Part shown: piece after piece, positions 31,594 through 40,153 of the stretch
Layout of the letters: each line of letters begins with the position of its first letter
How positions within the stretch are numbered: position 1 is the first letter of the stretch
NCBI GenBank assembly: GCA_004553545.1
Contig: SFLD01000001.1
Coordinates: 1-64,000 of the forward strand
DNA length: 64,000 bases
Direction: 5' to 3'
Source of the DNA: Clostridiales bacterium
GTDB lineage: Bacteria; Bacillota; Clostridia; Oscillospirales; Oscillospiraceae
Notes under the pieces: generated by a model
What the model saw: the letters and a program-made list of their open reading frames with translations, nothing else
Told to the model about the DNA's origin: nothing
Databases searched by the model: none
Translations under genes and position numbers: made by a program

Positions 31594-31641
31594 GTTCATG
31601 ATCTCCTTTTCTCTTTTGAGAATGTTTTTCTTCCAAAATCA

Positions 31642-31672
31642 AAAGCGGCCCTGTCCGAAGGACAGAGCCGCT
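31642..31672 (-). terminator. Hairpin between leader ORF and binding-protein gene (candidate attenuator)
   Basis: Stem AAGCGGC-CTGTCC with GGACAG-GCCGCTT, tetraloop TTCG on the minus strand, then TTGATTTT. It lies 28 bases after the leader ORF stop and 43 bases before the transporter gene, so it can only be a partial or regulated terminator. Confidence 0.65.
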
Positions 31673-31699
31673 TCCCTTACGATGATCCTTTGGGCCGCG

Positions 31700-31831
31700 T
31701 CATCTGAGATCTTCCGACAGCTTCTTTTCCCCGCCAAAATAGGCACGGTAATACAGGCCCGCAAAGCGGACCCCAATAAACAGGAAGGAGGCAGACTGGG
31801 CGTTCATGTTGTCACGGATCTTGGTCATCAT
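31700..31831 (-). CDS. 43-residue leader ORF upstream of the TrpX-type operon
   Basis: MMTKIRDNMNAQSASFLF, then IGVRFAGLYYRAYFGGEK and KLSEDLR. AAGGGAG lies 7 bases before the ATG, and a consensus promoter (31905-31877) lies about 45 bases upstream, so it should be transcribed and translated. The centre is rich in aromatic residues (F, YY, Y, F). With the hairpin that follows, it is a good candidate for a regulatory leader peptide or a small membrane-active protein. Not recognised from any known family. Confidence 0.6.
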   Translation of the reverse strand: MMTKIRDNMNAQSASFLFIGVRFAGLYYRAYFGGEKKLSEDLR

Positions 31832-31876
31832 GGCGCGTCTCCCTTCTGCCGCTGTCCGGCTGTCTTGATGTTTTGG

Positions 31877-31905
31877 AGTATAAAGCTTTAAACCGCGAAA
31901 GTCAA
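31877..31905 (-). promoter_or_regulatory. Promoter of leader ORF and TrpXYZ-type system 2
   Basis: Minus strand TTGACT (31905-31900), 17 bases, TATACT (31882-31877). Confidence 0.85.
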
Positions 31906-31974
31906 CCGTCAGAACGCACAAAATCTCGATAAAATTTTTGTGCTTTTTCCGCGTCCGCTGCGCAAAGTGACAGC

Positions 31975-32003
31975 TTGACAGGGAAAGGGCGCCGTACTAT
32001 ACT
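31975..32003 (+). promoter_or_regulatory. Promoter of pyrG
   Basis: TTGACA (31975-31980), 17 bases, TATACT (31998-32003), close to consensus. Confidence 0.88.
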
Positions 32004-32009
32004 GTTACA

Positions 32010-32329
32010 GTATTTTTTGCCGCGCCGGATCTTCCGGCGGCAGGATATGGAATACCGTTTCGGGAAACGCTTTTATGCGGCGGTTTGCGGCCAAGCGCCG
32101 CAACAGACAATCGAACACCGGCGATACCGCGGATCGCAGCCGAGAAGTCTCTCCCCTCACGAGAGAGGGACTTTTCACCCCTTCGGGCCCCCCTTACGGG
32201 ACCGGGGAGCGCGCTGATGGTCCCAGGTGTCGCCTTTTTTTGTTTTCCGGGAGGGCCCGGGCGCAAGTTTGCTAATTTAATGTGTTCCAGGGCAAAGACC
32301 CCTGGGCGCAGGATATGGAGGAGCGAAAT
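32010..32329 (+). promoter_or_regulatory. Long structured pyrG leader, candidate attenuator
   Basis: About 320 bases without a credible gene. It has a hairpin AAGTCTCTC.../...GAGGGACTT (32145-32173) followed by TT, and GC-rich structure with GGGACC/GGTCCC (32198-32203 with 32219-32224) ahead of a T7 tract at 32235-32241. pyrG is attenuated by CTP level in other Firmicutes, but the B. subtilis GGGC start is not seen here, so the mechanism is open. Confidence 0.45.
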
Positions 32330-33937
32330 ATGTCCACGAAATTCATCTTTGTCACCGGCGGTGTGGTGTCCGGCCTGGGGAAGGGCATCTGCGCGGCGTC
32401 CCTGGGGCGGCTCCTGAAGCAGCGGGGCCTCCGGGTGCGGAACCAGAAGTTCGACCCCTACCTCAATGTGGACCCCGGCACCATGAGCCCCTTCCAGCAC
32501 GGGGAGGTCTTCGTCACCGAGGACGGCGCCGAGACCGACCTGGACCTGGGGCACTATGAGCGCTTCGTGGACGAGGACCTCTCCGGCAACGCCTCCGTCA
32601 GCTCCGGCCGGGTGTGGTGGAACGTCCTGAACCGGGAGCGCCGGGGCGACTACCTGGGCGCCACGGTGCAGATCATTCCCCACATCACCGGGGAGATCAA
32701 GTCCCGGGTCTACGCCATGGCGGAGGAGGACGTGGACGTGGTCATCGCCGAGATCGGCGGCACCGTTGGCGACATCGAGTCCCAGCCCTTCCTGGAGGCC
32801 ATCCGCCAGATCCGGGCGGAGCGGCCGTTGGGGGATGTTCTCTTCATCCATGTGCCCCTCATCGTCTCCATCCCCGGCAGCGGCGAGCAGAAGAGCAAGC
32901 CCACCCAGCACTCCGTGAAGGAGCTCCTGTCCCTGGGCATCCAGCCGGACATCCTGGTCTGCCGCTGCGACGAGCCCATCGGCGAGGATGTGCGCCGGAA
33001 GATCGCCCTCTTCTGCAACGTGACGCCGGAGTGCGTCATCCAGAACACCACCGCCGAGACCCTTTATGAGGTTCCCCTGCTGCTGGCCAAGGAGGGCTTG
33101 GACGACGTGGTCTGCCGGAAGCTGGGCCTCATCACCCCCCAGCCGGACCTGCGGGAGTGGAGCGCCATGGTGAAGCGGGAGAAGAACGTCCACCGGAAGG
33201 TGGAGATCGCCCTGGTGGGCAAGTACACCCAGCTCCACGACGCCTACCTCTCCGTGGTGGAGGCCCTGCACCACGCCGGCACCGCCCACGACGCCACCGT
33301 CACCATCCGCTGGGTGGACTCCGAGACCCTGACGGCGGAGAACATCCGGGAGAGCCTTGCCGGCTGCGGCGGCGTTCTCGTGCCCGGCGGCTTCGGCGGC
33401 CGGGGCATCGAGGGCATGATCCTGGCGGCCCAGTACGCCCGGGAGAACAATGTGCCCTATCTCGGCATCTGCCTGGGGATGCAGATGGCGGTGACGGAGT
33501 TCGCCCGCCATGTCATCGGCTGGGAGGACGCCAACTCCGCCGAGTTCTCCGAGACCACCAGGCACCCCGTCATCGCCCTGATGCCGGAGCAGGTGGGCGT
33601 CACCTCCAAGGGCGGCACCATGCGCCTGGGGCGCTATCCCTGCCTGCTGGCGGAGGGCAGCCGCTCCGCCGCCCTCTACGGCAAGCGGGAGATCTCTGAG
33701 CGGCACCGCCACCGCTTCGAGTTCAACAACGACTACCGGGAGGAGCTGCAGAAGGCCGGGATGCTGCTGGCGGGCCTCTCCCCCAACGGACATCTGGTGG
33801 AGATCGTGGAGCTGCCGGAGCACCCCTTCTTCGTGGGCGCCCAGTTCCACCCGGAGTTCAAGAGCCGCCCCGACCGGGTCCATCCCCTCTTCGGCGGCTT
33901 CGTGGACGCGGCCCTGACCCTGACGGAGAGGGCATAA
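32330..33937 (+). CDS. pyrG: CTP synthase
   Basis: 535 residues, normal length. It makes CTP from UTP, ATP and glutamine. The synthase domain opens [19 protein letters not shown] (P-loop) with [20 protein letters not shown] and [18 protein letters not shown]. The class-I glutaminase domain has the nucleophile in [13 protein letters not shown] and the His/Glu pair in [15 protein letters not shown] 32330 follows GGAGGAG; the 16 extra upstream codons carry no site. Monocistronic, with a terminator at 33953. Confidence 0.97.
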   Translation: MSTKFIFVTGGVVSGLGKGICAASLGRLLKQRGLRVRNQKFDPYLNVDPGTMSPFQHGEVFVTEDGAETDLDLGHYERFVDEDLSGNASVSSGRVWWNVLNRERRGDYLGATVQIIPHITGEIKSRVYAMAEEDVDVVIAEIGGTVGDIESQPFLEAIRQIRAERPLGDVLFIHVPLIVSIPGSGEQKSKPTQHSVKELLSLGIQPDILVCRCDEPIGEDVRRKIALFCNVTPECVIQNTTAETLYEVPLLLAKEGLDDVVCRKLGLITPQPDLREWSAMVKREKNVHRKVEIALVGKYTQLHDAYLSVVEALHHAGTAHDATVTIRWVDSETLTAENIRESLAGCGGVLVPGGFGGRGIEGMILAAQYARENNVPYLGICLGMQMAVTEFARHVIGWEDANSAEFSETTRHPVIALMPEQVGVTSKGGTMRLGRYPCLLAEGSRSAALYGKREISERHRHRFEFNNDYREELQKAGMLLAGLSPNGHLVEIVELPEHPFFVGAQFHPEFKSRPDRVHPLFGGFVDAALTLTERA

Positions 33938-33952
33938 CATTCCCGCCATGTC

Positions 33953-33991
33953 CCTCGCCAAAGCGGCCCCGCCGCTTTGGCGAGGCATTTT
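33953..33991 (+). terminator. Terminator of pyrG
   Basis: A 15-bp stem CCTCGCCAAAGCGGC/GCCGCTTTGGCGAGG (33953-33967 with 33971-33985) followed by CATTTTC. Confidence 0.8.
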
Positions 33992-34051
33992 CATTGGCAC
34001 TTTCCCCCAAAGGAACTGGGGCTTTTCCGGCGCTTTCAATGCACCCCGCCC

Positions 34052-34080
34052 TTGCGATTTTGCCGCGACTCTGCTATATT
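34052..34080 (+). promoter_or_regulatory. Promoter of the M24 peptidase-pyrophosphatase operon
   Basis: TTGCGA (34052-34057), 17 bases, TATATT (34075-34080) with TG extended -10. Confidence 0.7.
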
Positions 34081-34165
34081 GAGGGGGAAAGCACAAACCA
34101 CCGCCTGCCGGTTTGCCGCGGCTCACCGCCCTTTCCCGGCAGGGATACTGAAAGGAGCTGTCACT

Positions 34166-35239
34166 ATGGATCATTTTGCCGCCATCGCCGCCCTGCTGGA
34201 GGAAAACGGCCTGGACGCCATGCTGCTCACCGAGGAGGCCAACCGCTTCTACGCCACCGGCTTCCACTCCATCGGCACCGACGGCTGCGCCCTGGTCTGC
34301 CGGAACAAGAACTACTACTTTACGGACTCCCGCTACACCGAGGCCGCCGCCCGCCACGTGAAGAACGCGGAGCTGGGCGAGGTAGGCCGGGGCCGGGATT
34401 ACGCCGTGCTCCTCAACGAGGTCATCGAGAAGGAAGGTCTCCGCCGCGTGGGCTTTGACGACGCCTACATGACCGTCCGGGACTGCGGGAAGTACCGGGA
34501 GAAGCTCCACGCCGAGCTGGTCCCCGCCTCGGACCTGCTGGCCTCCCTGCGCCGGGTGAAGGACGCGGAGGAGATCGAGAGCATGATCGCCGCCCAGCGC
34601 ATCGCGGAGAAGGCCCTCTCCGACATCTTCCACGAGATCAAGCCCGGCGTCACTGAGAAGGAGATCGCCGCCCGGCTGCAGTACCTGATGCTCCACTACG
34701 GGGCGGAGAACATGTCCTTCGACCCCATCGTGGTCTCCGGTCCCAACGGGAGCCTGCCCCACGGCGTCCCCAGTGAGAAGACCATCCAGGCGGGCGAGTT
34801 CGTCACCATGGACTTTGGCTGCATCAAGAACGGCTACTGCTCCGACATGACCCGCACCGTGGCCGTGGGCTCCGTCACCGACGAGATGAAGACCGTCTAC
34901 GAGACCGTTCTCAAAGCCCAGCTGGCAGGCATCGCCAAGGCGAAGGCCGGCGTCACCGGCCGGGACATCGACGCCGCCGCCCGCAAGGTCATCGAGGACG
35001 CCGGCTACGGCAAGTACTTCGGCCACAGCTTCGGCCACAGCCTGGGCGTGGAGATCCACGAGGCCCCCAACGCCGCCCCCATGAACGACCAGCCCATGCC
35101 CTGCGGCGCGGTGATCTCCGCCGAGCCCGGCATCTACCTCCCCGGAAAGCTGGGCGTCCGCATCGAGGACGTCATCATCCTGGGCGAAGACGGCTGCGAG
35201 GACATCACCCTGGCCCCCAAGGAGCTCATCATCCTGTAA
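34166..35239 (+). CDS. Xaa-Pro aminopeptidase/dipeptidase, M24 family
   Basis: 357 residues with a creatinase-type N-domain (MDHFAAIAALLEENGLDAML, ATGFHSIGTDGCALV) and a pita-bread catalytic domain. All five metal ligands are visible: Asp in TMDFGCIKNGYCSDMTRT (two), His in FGHSLGVEIHEAP, Glu in ISAEPGIYL and Glu in GVRIEDVIIL. It should release N-terminal residues before proline. ATG 34166 follows AAAGGAG; the longer frame to 33977 crosses the promoter. It is 33 bases from the pyrophosphatase gene and shares its transcript. Contrast the metal-free M24 protein at 38904. Confidence 0.93.
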   Translation: MDHFAAIAALLEENGLDAMLLTEEANRFYATGFHSIGTDGCALVCRNKNYYFTDSRYTEAAARHVKNAELGEVGRGRDYAVLLNEVIEKEGLRRVGFDDAYMTVRDCGKYREKLHAELVPASDLLASLRRVKDAEEIESMIAAQRIAEKALSDIFHEIKPGVTEKEIAARLQYLMLHYGAENMSFDPIVVSGPNGSLPHGVPSEKTIQAGEFVTMDFGCIKNGYCSDMTRTVAVGSVTDEMKTVYETVLKAQLAGIAKAKAGVTGRDIDAAARKVIEDAGYGKYFGHSFGHSLGVEIHEAPNAAPMNDQPMPCGAVISAEPGIYLPGKLGVRIEDVIILGEDGCEDITLAPKELIIL

Positions 35240-35272
35240 CTCCGGCCAAACGCCGGAAGGAGCGTGCGATCA

Positions 35273-36886
35273 ATGGATACCATTTATATCACCGGCCACA
35301 AGAATCCCGACACGGATTCCATCGTCTCCGCCATGGCCTACGCCGCGCTGAAGAACGCCCTGGGCCTGCGGGAGTACAAGGCCGCCCGCCTGGGCGAGAT
35401 CAGCGATGAGACCAAGACCGTGCTGGAGCGCTTCCATGCGGAGCCGCCTCTCCGCATCAGCGACGTCCGCACCCAGGTCCGGGACCTGGACTACGACACC
35501 CCCATGGCCCTCTCCCCCGCCGCCACCATCCGCCGGGCCTGGACCACCATGCAGGCGGACCGCATCTCCGTCATGCCGGTGGCCAACGACGACGGCACCC
35601 TCTACGGTATGCTCTCCGCCGGGGACGTGGCCAACTTTGACGTCTCCTCCGTCCAGGAGCCCTACGTCCACAACATCCCGGTCTACAACCTCCTCTCCGT
35701 GCTGGAGGGACGCATCCTCAACGCCGGGGGCGAGAACACCGACGAGATCTCCGGCGAGATCACCATCGCCCTGCCGGCGGGCTGCGAGAACCTCATCTTC
35801 TCCCGGCCGGACAGCATCGTGGTCTGCGGCGACCAGCCGGACATGATCCGAAGAGCCCTGGAGATCGGCGTCTGCTGCGTCATCGTCTGCCAGGCGGAGG
35901 TGGCGCCGGAGCTTCTGGCCATGGAGAGCCGGACCTGCCTCATCTCCACGCCGCTGGACCCCTACCGGGCGGTGCGGCTCATCTGCCACGCCCTGCCCAT
36001 CGCCAGCATCTGCAAGAGCCAGGACCTGGTCTGCTTCCACCTGGACGACTACATCGACGACGTCCGCAACACCGTGCTGGAGAGCCGCTTCCGCGCCTAC
36101 CCCATCCTGGATGAGAACGAGCACGTGGTGGGCACCCTCTCCCGCTTCCATCTGCTGCGCCCCCGGCGCAAGCAGGTGGTGCTGGTGGACCACAACGAGC
36201 GGGCCCAGTCCGTGACGGGCCTGGACCAGGCGGAGATCCTGGAGATCGTGGACCACCACCGCCTTGCGGACATCCAGACCAAGAACCCCGTCTACGTCCG
36301 CAACGAGCCCGTGGGCAGCACCACCACCATCGTGGCCTCCATGTATCAGGAAAAGGGCCTCATGCCCTCCGCCAAGATGGCGGGACTCATGGCCGCCGCC
36401 ATCATCTCGGACACCGTGATGTTCAAGTCCCCCACCTGCACCCAGCGGGACATCGACGTTGCCAACCGCATGGCCCGCATCGGCAACGTCTCCCTGGACG
36501 CCCTGGGCCAGATGATCTTCTCCGGCGACCGGGGCGGCAGCAAGAGCGTGGAGGAGCTGCTGCAGGCGGACTACAAGGAGTTCCACATTGCCGGCCACGA
36601 CATCGCCGTGAGCCAGATCACCTGCATGGACTCCGAAAAGCTGCTGGAGCGGAAGGAGGAGTTCCTCTCCGCCATGCGCGGCATCCGCCAGGAGCACAGC
36701 TTCAACACCGTGGTCCTCATGATCACGGACGTGCTGCTGGACGGGTCCCAGCTCCTCTTCGTGGGGGACGAGGACACCATCCGCCAGGCCTTCAACCTGA
36801 AGGGTCACGACAACTGCGTCTTCCTGCCCAAGGTCATGAGCCGGAAAAAGCAGGTCATCCCCACCCTCTCGGCCCTGTGGGGATAA
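35273..36886 (+). CDS. Manganese-dependent (family II) inorganic pyrophosphatase with CBS/DRTGG regulatory insert
   Basis: 537 residues against about 310 for the simple enzyme. The DHH domain is split: IYITGHKNPDTDSIVSAMAY at the N-terminus, then a CBS-DRTGG-CBS regulatory block (about residues 70-300), then VLVDHNERAQS, EIVDHHRLADI and the DHHA2 domain ending PKVMSRKKQVIPTLS, where RKKQ binds pyrophosphate. CBS-PPases are controlled by adenine nucleotides and often by diadenosine polyphosphates. ATG 35273 is favoured over GTG 35264, which is too close to AAGGAG. Confidence 0.95.
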   Translation: MDTIYITGHKNPDTDSIVSAMAYAALKNALGLREYKAARLGEISDETKTVLERFHAEPPLRISDVRTQVRDLDYDTPMALSPAATIRRAWTTMQADRISVMPVANDDGTLYGMLSAGDVANFDVSSVQEPYVHNIPVYNLLSVLEGRILNAGGENTDEISGEITIALPAGCENLIFSRPDSIVVCGDQPDMIRRALEIGVCCVIVCQAEVAPELLAMESRTCLISTPLDPYRAVRLICHALPIASICKSQDLVCFHLDDYIDDVRNTVLESRFRAYPILDENEHVVGTLSRFHLLRPRRKQVVLVDHNERAQSVTGLDQAEILEIVDHHRLADIQTKNPVYVRNEPVGSTTTIVASMYQEKGLMPSAKMAGLMAAAIISDTVMFKSPTCTQRDIDVANRMARIGNVSLDALGQMIFSGDRGGSKSVEELLQADYKEFHIAGHDIAVSQITCMDSEKLLERKEEFLSAMRGIRQEHSFNTVVLMITDVLLDGSQLLFVGDEDTIRQAFNLKGHDNCVFLPKVMSRKKQVIPTLSALWG

Positions 36887-36935
36887 AAGATCCCCGTTTC
36901 CCCCATTTTTTCAGAGAAAATCGGTTACTTCCCTC

Positions 36936-37096
36936 TTGACATTTCCCCGCCGAAGGACTACCCTGTTGGCGGAGCCGGGGGAACGCAGCCCCGGACCCAT
37001 GCCGCCTGCGGGCGGCATGGTCACAGCCCATCAGTTAGTTCGCGCTAACCCCGGAGACCGGGGCTGGCGAAGATCCATTCCAAGGAGGTCATTTCC
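36936..37096 (+). promoter_or_regulatory. Promoter and structured leader of the metallochaperone gene
   Basis: TTGACA (36936-36941), 17 bases, TACCCT (36959-36964). The 130-base leader contains a perfect hairpin CATGCCGCC TGCG GGCGGCATG (about 36998-37019), a GGGG-rich stem and GGTTAGCGCGAACTAAC-like pairing (about 37034-37050). No ORF of note. Confidence 0.55.
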
Positions 37097-37351
37097 ATGT
37101 ATGAGATCGATCTGAAGATCGGCGGCATGATGTGCGGCATGTGCGAGAGCCACATCAACGACGCCGTCCGTAAGGCCCTGCCGGTGAAAAAGGTCACGTC
37201 CTCCCACTCCAAGGGACAGACCGTCATCCTCTCCGAGGAGGCCATCTCCGAGGACGCCTGCCGCGCCGCCATTGAGGACACCGGCTACGATGTCCTGGGC
37301 TACCAGTGCAAGCCCTATGAGAAGAAGGGGCTCTTCCACTTCGGCAAGTAA
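37097..37351 (+). CDS. Heavy-metal-associated (HMA) domain protein, CopZ-like
   Basis: 84 residues. The metal site is GGMMCGMCESHINDAVRKAL, a CxxC motif in the usual first loop of an HMA ferredoxin-like fold; IEDTGYDVLGY forms the last strand. Such proteins carry Cu(I) or related metals. No P-type ATPase or metal repressor is adjacent, so the cargo is open. AAGGAGG precedes ATG 37097. Confidence 0.88.
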   Translation: MYEIDLKIGGMMCGMCESHINDAVRKALPVKKVTSSHSKGQTVILSEEAISEDACRAAIEDTGYDVLGYQCKPYEKKGLFHFGK

Positions 37352-37406
37352 ATCCCGCCCTCCTCCCGCTGCTCCCTCCCCACCGGACGGGAGCAGCGCC
37401 CCTCTT

Positions 37407-37443
37407 CGCCCGCCGGAGCGCCTGCTCCGGCGGGCGGTTTTAT
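37407..37443 (+). terminator. Terminator of the HMA gene
   Basis: A 13-bp stem CGCCCGCCGGAGC/GCTCCGGCGGGCG (37407-37419 with 37424-37436) followed by GTTTTAT. Almost the same sequence serves as terminator at 47132. Confidence 0.85.
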
Positions 37444-37468
37444 GGGCATCAGGAAACGCACCTGCACT

Positions 37469-37510
37469 AAAACGCTCCCCGGGACCGGATCACTTCCGGT
37501 CCCGGGGAGC
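37469..37510 (-). terminator. Terminator of the iclR-type gene
   Basis: A 16-bp stem (37474-37489 with 37495-37510) followed on the minus strand by CGTTTTAG. Confidence 0.8.
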
Positions 37511-37544
37511 TGGTCATTTGAGGGGGATGACAGCCGCCGGACGG

Positions 37545-38354
37545 TCAATTCTCTGCGGCAGCTCCCTGATGCCCTAACCAGGCAGAAAGGTCCTGACAGA
37601 CGGCAGAAAGCTGCGGCAGCATCTGCCGGATCTGATCCGGCTGCATCGTGTCCGGTGTACCGATGATGCTGATGGCTGCCACCGTTCTGCCAGTATAGTC
37701 CCGGACCGGCATTGCAACATAAATACTCTCTTCGTCGTACTCCCGGTCATCCAGAGAGTAGCCCCGTTCCCGGATCCGCTCCAGATTTTCCAGAAAGTCG
37801 ATATAGTTGAGAAGAGTATTGGGTGTGTAGCGCTTGATATCCGTGCTGCGGAAATACTCCAGCACTTCCTCCTTGTTGAAATCCAGCATAAAGAGCTTGC
37901 CTGAGGCTGTGGCATAAAGAGGGAGGTGCTCCACGAAGAAGGACCAGGAGGGCCGCTCCGTCTCCATCGGCGCAGCATGGTAGAGCACCACCGAACTGCT
38001 GTCCCGCGGTGCGCAGACACAGACACCCCGCTGGACCTCCCGGGCCAGCGCATCTGCCCGGGCGCGGTAGCCGCTGCTCTCCAGGTCATGCCGCTCTGTC
38101 ACCACGCTGCCAATGCGGTAGAGCGACCAGCTCAATTGATAGTAGACCACGGCGGAATCGCTCTTTTCCACGAATCCATAGTAAAGCAGGGTATCCAGTA
38201 TCCGGTGGGCACTGCTCTTGCTGATGCCAAGACTCTTGCTGAGGCTATTCAGCGTGATCCCCTGCGCGCAGGCCTTCTCCCCCATATAGCTGAGGATCTC
38301 CAATGCCTTGCTCAGGGTCTGCAGCGGGTACTTCGGCTCTTGCTCCCGATCCAT
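37545..38354 (-). CDS. IclR-family regulator of the ectoine-like operon
   Basis: 269 residues. Winged helix at 12-75 (LQTLSKALEILSYMGEKA, ISKSSAHRILDTLLYYGFVEK), then the IclR effector domain (SFFVEHLPLYATASGKLFML, RGYSLDDREYDEESIYVAMPV, VAAISIIGTPDTM). It is divergent from the operon starting at 38904, with 550 bases of AT-rich DNA between them holding TTCCG/CGGAA dyads. That position and the pathway type make it the likely local regulator. GAGGAAGCGACA precedes ATG 38354. Confidence 0.92.
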   Translation of the reverse strand: MDREQEPKYPLQTLSKALEILSYMGEKACAQGITLNSLSKSLGISKSSAHRILDTLLYYGFVEKSDSAVVYYQLSWSLYRIGSVVTERHDLESSGYRARADALAREVQRGVCVCAPRDSSSVVLYHAAPMETERPSWSFFVEHLPLYATASGKLFMLDFNKEEVLEYFRSTDIKRYTPNTLLNYIDFLENLERIRERGYSLDDREYDEESIYVAMPVRDYTGRTVAAISIIGTPDTMQPDQIRQMLPQLSAVCQDLSAWLGHQGAAAEN

Positions 38355-38400
38355 TGTCGCTTCCTCCTACTCTTCGTTTTCTTCATTATACCGGTCTTTT

Positions 38401-38760
38401 TGCGTTCCGTAAAGTGGTTTTTAAAAACTTTCTGTTCCGATTTGCGGAATGTGCTTTTGCAAATTTTACAGCATAATGCAAAAAACGGAAAGTTATCCCT
38501 TCCGAGGAAAAGCTCCGCGCCGGTCGATCCGCTTTGTTTTTCCTGTTTTGTCGCAAATTTTTACGTTTTGCCGAAGAATTCTTGGCGCGAGCCTTCTTTT
38601 TTGTTGAAATCAAACCGTCTTCTTTCACAGTTTTCGTGCGGACATCTTGTGCGATTCCTCCAAAATTCTTCCCTGGCATTCGCCGCGTTCCGCTTTGCAG
38701 AACACTTTTGGTGGAAATTCCGTTTTTCTCAGCAAAAGTCTGCAAAAACTCCCGAAGAAT
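38401..38760. promoter_or_regulatory. AT-rich regulatory region with repeated TTCCG/CGGAA half-sites
   Basis: A 15-bp dyad TTCCGATTTGCGGAA (38435-38449) plus single half-sites near 38404, 38486, 38500, 38688 and 38718. Paired sites of this sort are typical IclR-family operators. The stretch is markedly AT-rich for this genome and has no convincing gene. Confidence 0.5.
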
Positions 38761-38771
38761 TCTGAAATCCA

Positions 38772-38800
38772 TTGATTTTCCTCTCTTAAACCGCTACGAT
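38772..38800 (+). promoter_or_regulatory. Promoter of the ectoine-like operon
   Basis: TTGATT (38772-38777), 17 bases, TACGAT (38795-38800); leader of about 95 bases. Confidence 0.6.
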
Positions 38801-38903
38801 TTCTACCGTCGACCAGCCCAGCGGCAGATCCCCGTCCGCTGGCACAAGCACCTGCCGGCAGGAAATACCGGCAGCCAAACTGAAATCAGGAGGAGCGAAT
38901 AAG

Positions 38904-40079
38904 ATGAAGAATCTGGTTTTCCCCGTGGAAGAGTATCTGCAGAGAGTGGAAAAGACCCGCAAGAGCATGCAGGAGCACGGCATTGACGTGCTGATCGTCA
39001 CGGACCCCGCCAACATGAACTATCTCACCGGCTTTGACGGCTGGTCCTTCTATGTGCACCAGGGCGTGATCGTGGCCCTGGACCTGGACCAGCCCATCTG
39101 GTTCGGCCGCGGTCAGGACGGCAACGCCGCCCGTCTCACCACCTATCTGGATGAGAACAACATCTATGCCTACACCGACGACTATGTGAACAATCCCCTC
39201 AAGCACCCCTATGAGTACGTGGCGGATATCCTGAAGTCCCGCGGCCTGGACAAGAAAGTCATCGCCACCGAGACCGACGCCTACTATTTCTCCGCCAAGT
39301 GCCAGCAGACCATCGAGCGCTGCCTGCCTGACGCCACCTTCAAGGATGGCTACAACCTGGTGAACTGGGTGAAGATCATCAAGAGCCCCACGGAAATCGA
39401 GTTCATCCGCAAGGCCGCCGTCATCGTTCAGAACGCCATGAACGTGGCCTACGATATGATCGACATCGGCGTCCGTCAGTGCGACGTGGCGGCTGCCGTC
39501 TATCACGCCCAGATCTCCGGCACCAAGGAATACGGCGGCGAGTATTCCGCCATTGCTCCCCTGATGCCCGCCGGCATCCGCACCTCCACTCCCCACCTGA
39601 GCTGGACCGACGAGACCTATCAGGACGGCGACACCGTCATTCTGGAGCTCAGCGGAAACTATCGCCATTATCACTGCCCCCTGGCCCGTACCATGATCCT
39701 GGGCAATGCCTCTCAGAAGGTCCGCGACCTGGGTGCCACCGTTTCCGAGGGCCTCACCGCCGCGCTGGAAGGCATCCGGCCCGGCATGCTGGCGGAGGAT
39801 GTGGAAGAGATCTGGCGCACCACCATCGCCAAGAGCGGCTTTGTGAAGGATTCCCGCATCGGCTACTCCATGGGCCTCAACTTCCCCCCCGACTGGGGCG
39901 AGCACACCGCCTCCCTGCGGCCCGGCGACAAGACCGTCCTGCAGCCCGGCATGACCTTCCACATGATCCCCGGCATCTGGCTGGAGGACTGCGGCGTGGA
40001 TACCAGCGAACCCTTCGTGGTCACCGAGACCGGTGCCGAGCCCTTCTGCCACTTCCGCAGAGAGCTGCTGGTGAAGTAA
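38904..40079 (+). CDS. doeA: M24-family hydrolase resembling ectoine hydrolase (DoeA/EutD)
   Basis: 391 residues, pita-bread fold with a creatinase-type N-domain. The markers recall ectoine hydrolase: TDPANMNYLTGFDGWSFYVHQ, WFGRGQDGNAARLTTYL, YGGEYSAIAPLMPAG, GNYRHYHCPLARTMILG, MGLNFPPDWGEHTASLRPGD and MIPGIWLEDCGVDTSEPFV. The five M24 metal ligands are replaced (LELSG for MDFGA, HCPLART for YCSDMTRT, no EPG), as in DoeA and creatinase. Glu248 in ILELSG sits where the family's reported catalytic glutamate lies. It would open the ring of ectoine/hydroxyectoine or a similar cyclic amidine to an N-acetyl-diamino acid. First gene of the operon. GGAGGAG precedes ATG 38904. Confidence 0.8.
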   Translation: MKNLVFPVEEYLQRVEKTRKSMQEHGIDVLIVTDPANMNYLTGFDGWSFYVHQGVIVALDLDQPIWFGRGQDGNAARLTTYLDENNIYAYTDDYVNNPLKHPYEYVADILKSRGLDKKVIATETDAYYFSAKCQQTIERCLPDATFKDGYNLVNWVKIIKSPTEIEFIRKAAVIVQNAMNVAYDMIDIGVRQCDVAAAVYHAQISGTKEYGGEYSAIAPLMPAGIRTSTPHLSWTDETYQDGDTVILELSGNYRHYHCPLARTMILGNASQKVRDLGATVSEGLTAALEGIRPGMLAEDVEEIWRTTIAKSGFVKDSRIGYSMGLNFPPDWGEHTASLRPGDKTVLQPGMTFHMIPGIWLEDCGVDTSEPFVVTETGAEPFCHFRRELLVK

Positions 40080-40088
40080 GCATCCTTG

Positions 40089-40113
40089 CAGGGGGCGGGG
40101 CTCCCGCCCCCTG
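40089..40113 (+). other. Intercistronic hairpin after the M24 gene
   Basis: Stem CAGGGGGCGGG/CCCGCCCCCTG with little U-tract. Its core resembles the REP hairpins but lacks GTAG. It could give partial termination before the transporter genes. Confidence 0.5.
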
Positions 40114-40153
40114 TTGTTCCCGCTAACCCGATATGATTAGGTGAGAAAGTAAT

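Noticed and set aside
31997..35059. A 1020-codon minus-strand frame across pyrG and the M24 gene
   Set aside because: Antisense shadow of two well-supported genes; composition is His/Gly/Leu/Val-rich with no domain.
38386..38772. A 128-codon minus-strand ORF with an AGAGGAAA site before its ATG, between IclR and the M24 gene
   Set aside because: Very basic, low-complexity product with no recognisable domain, and it covers the operator-like dyads and abuts the operon promoter. I treat the region as regulatory, but conservation would overturn this.
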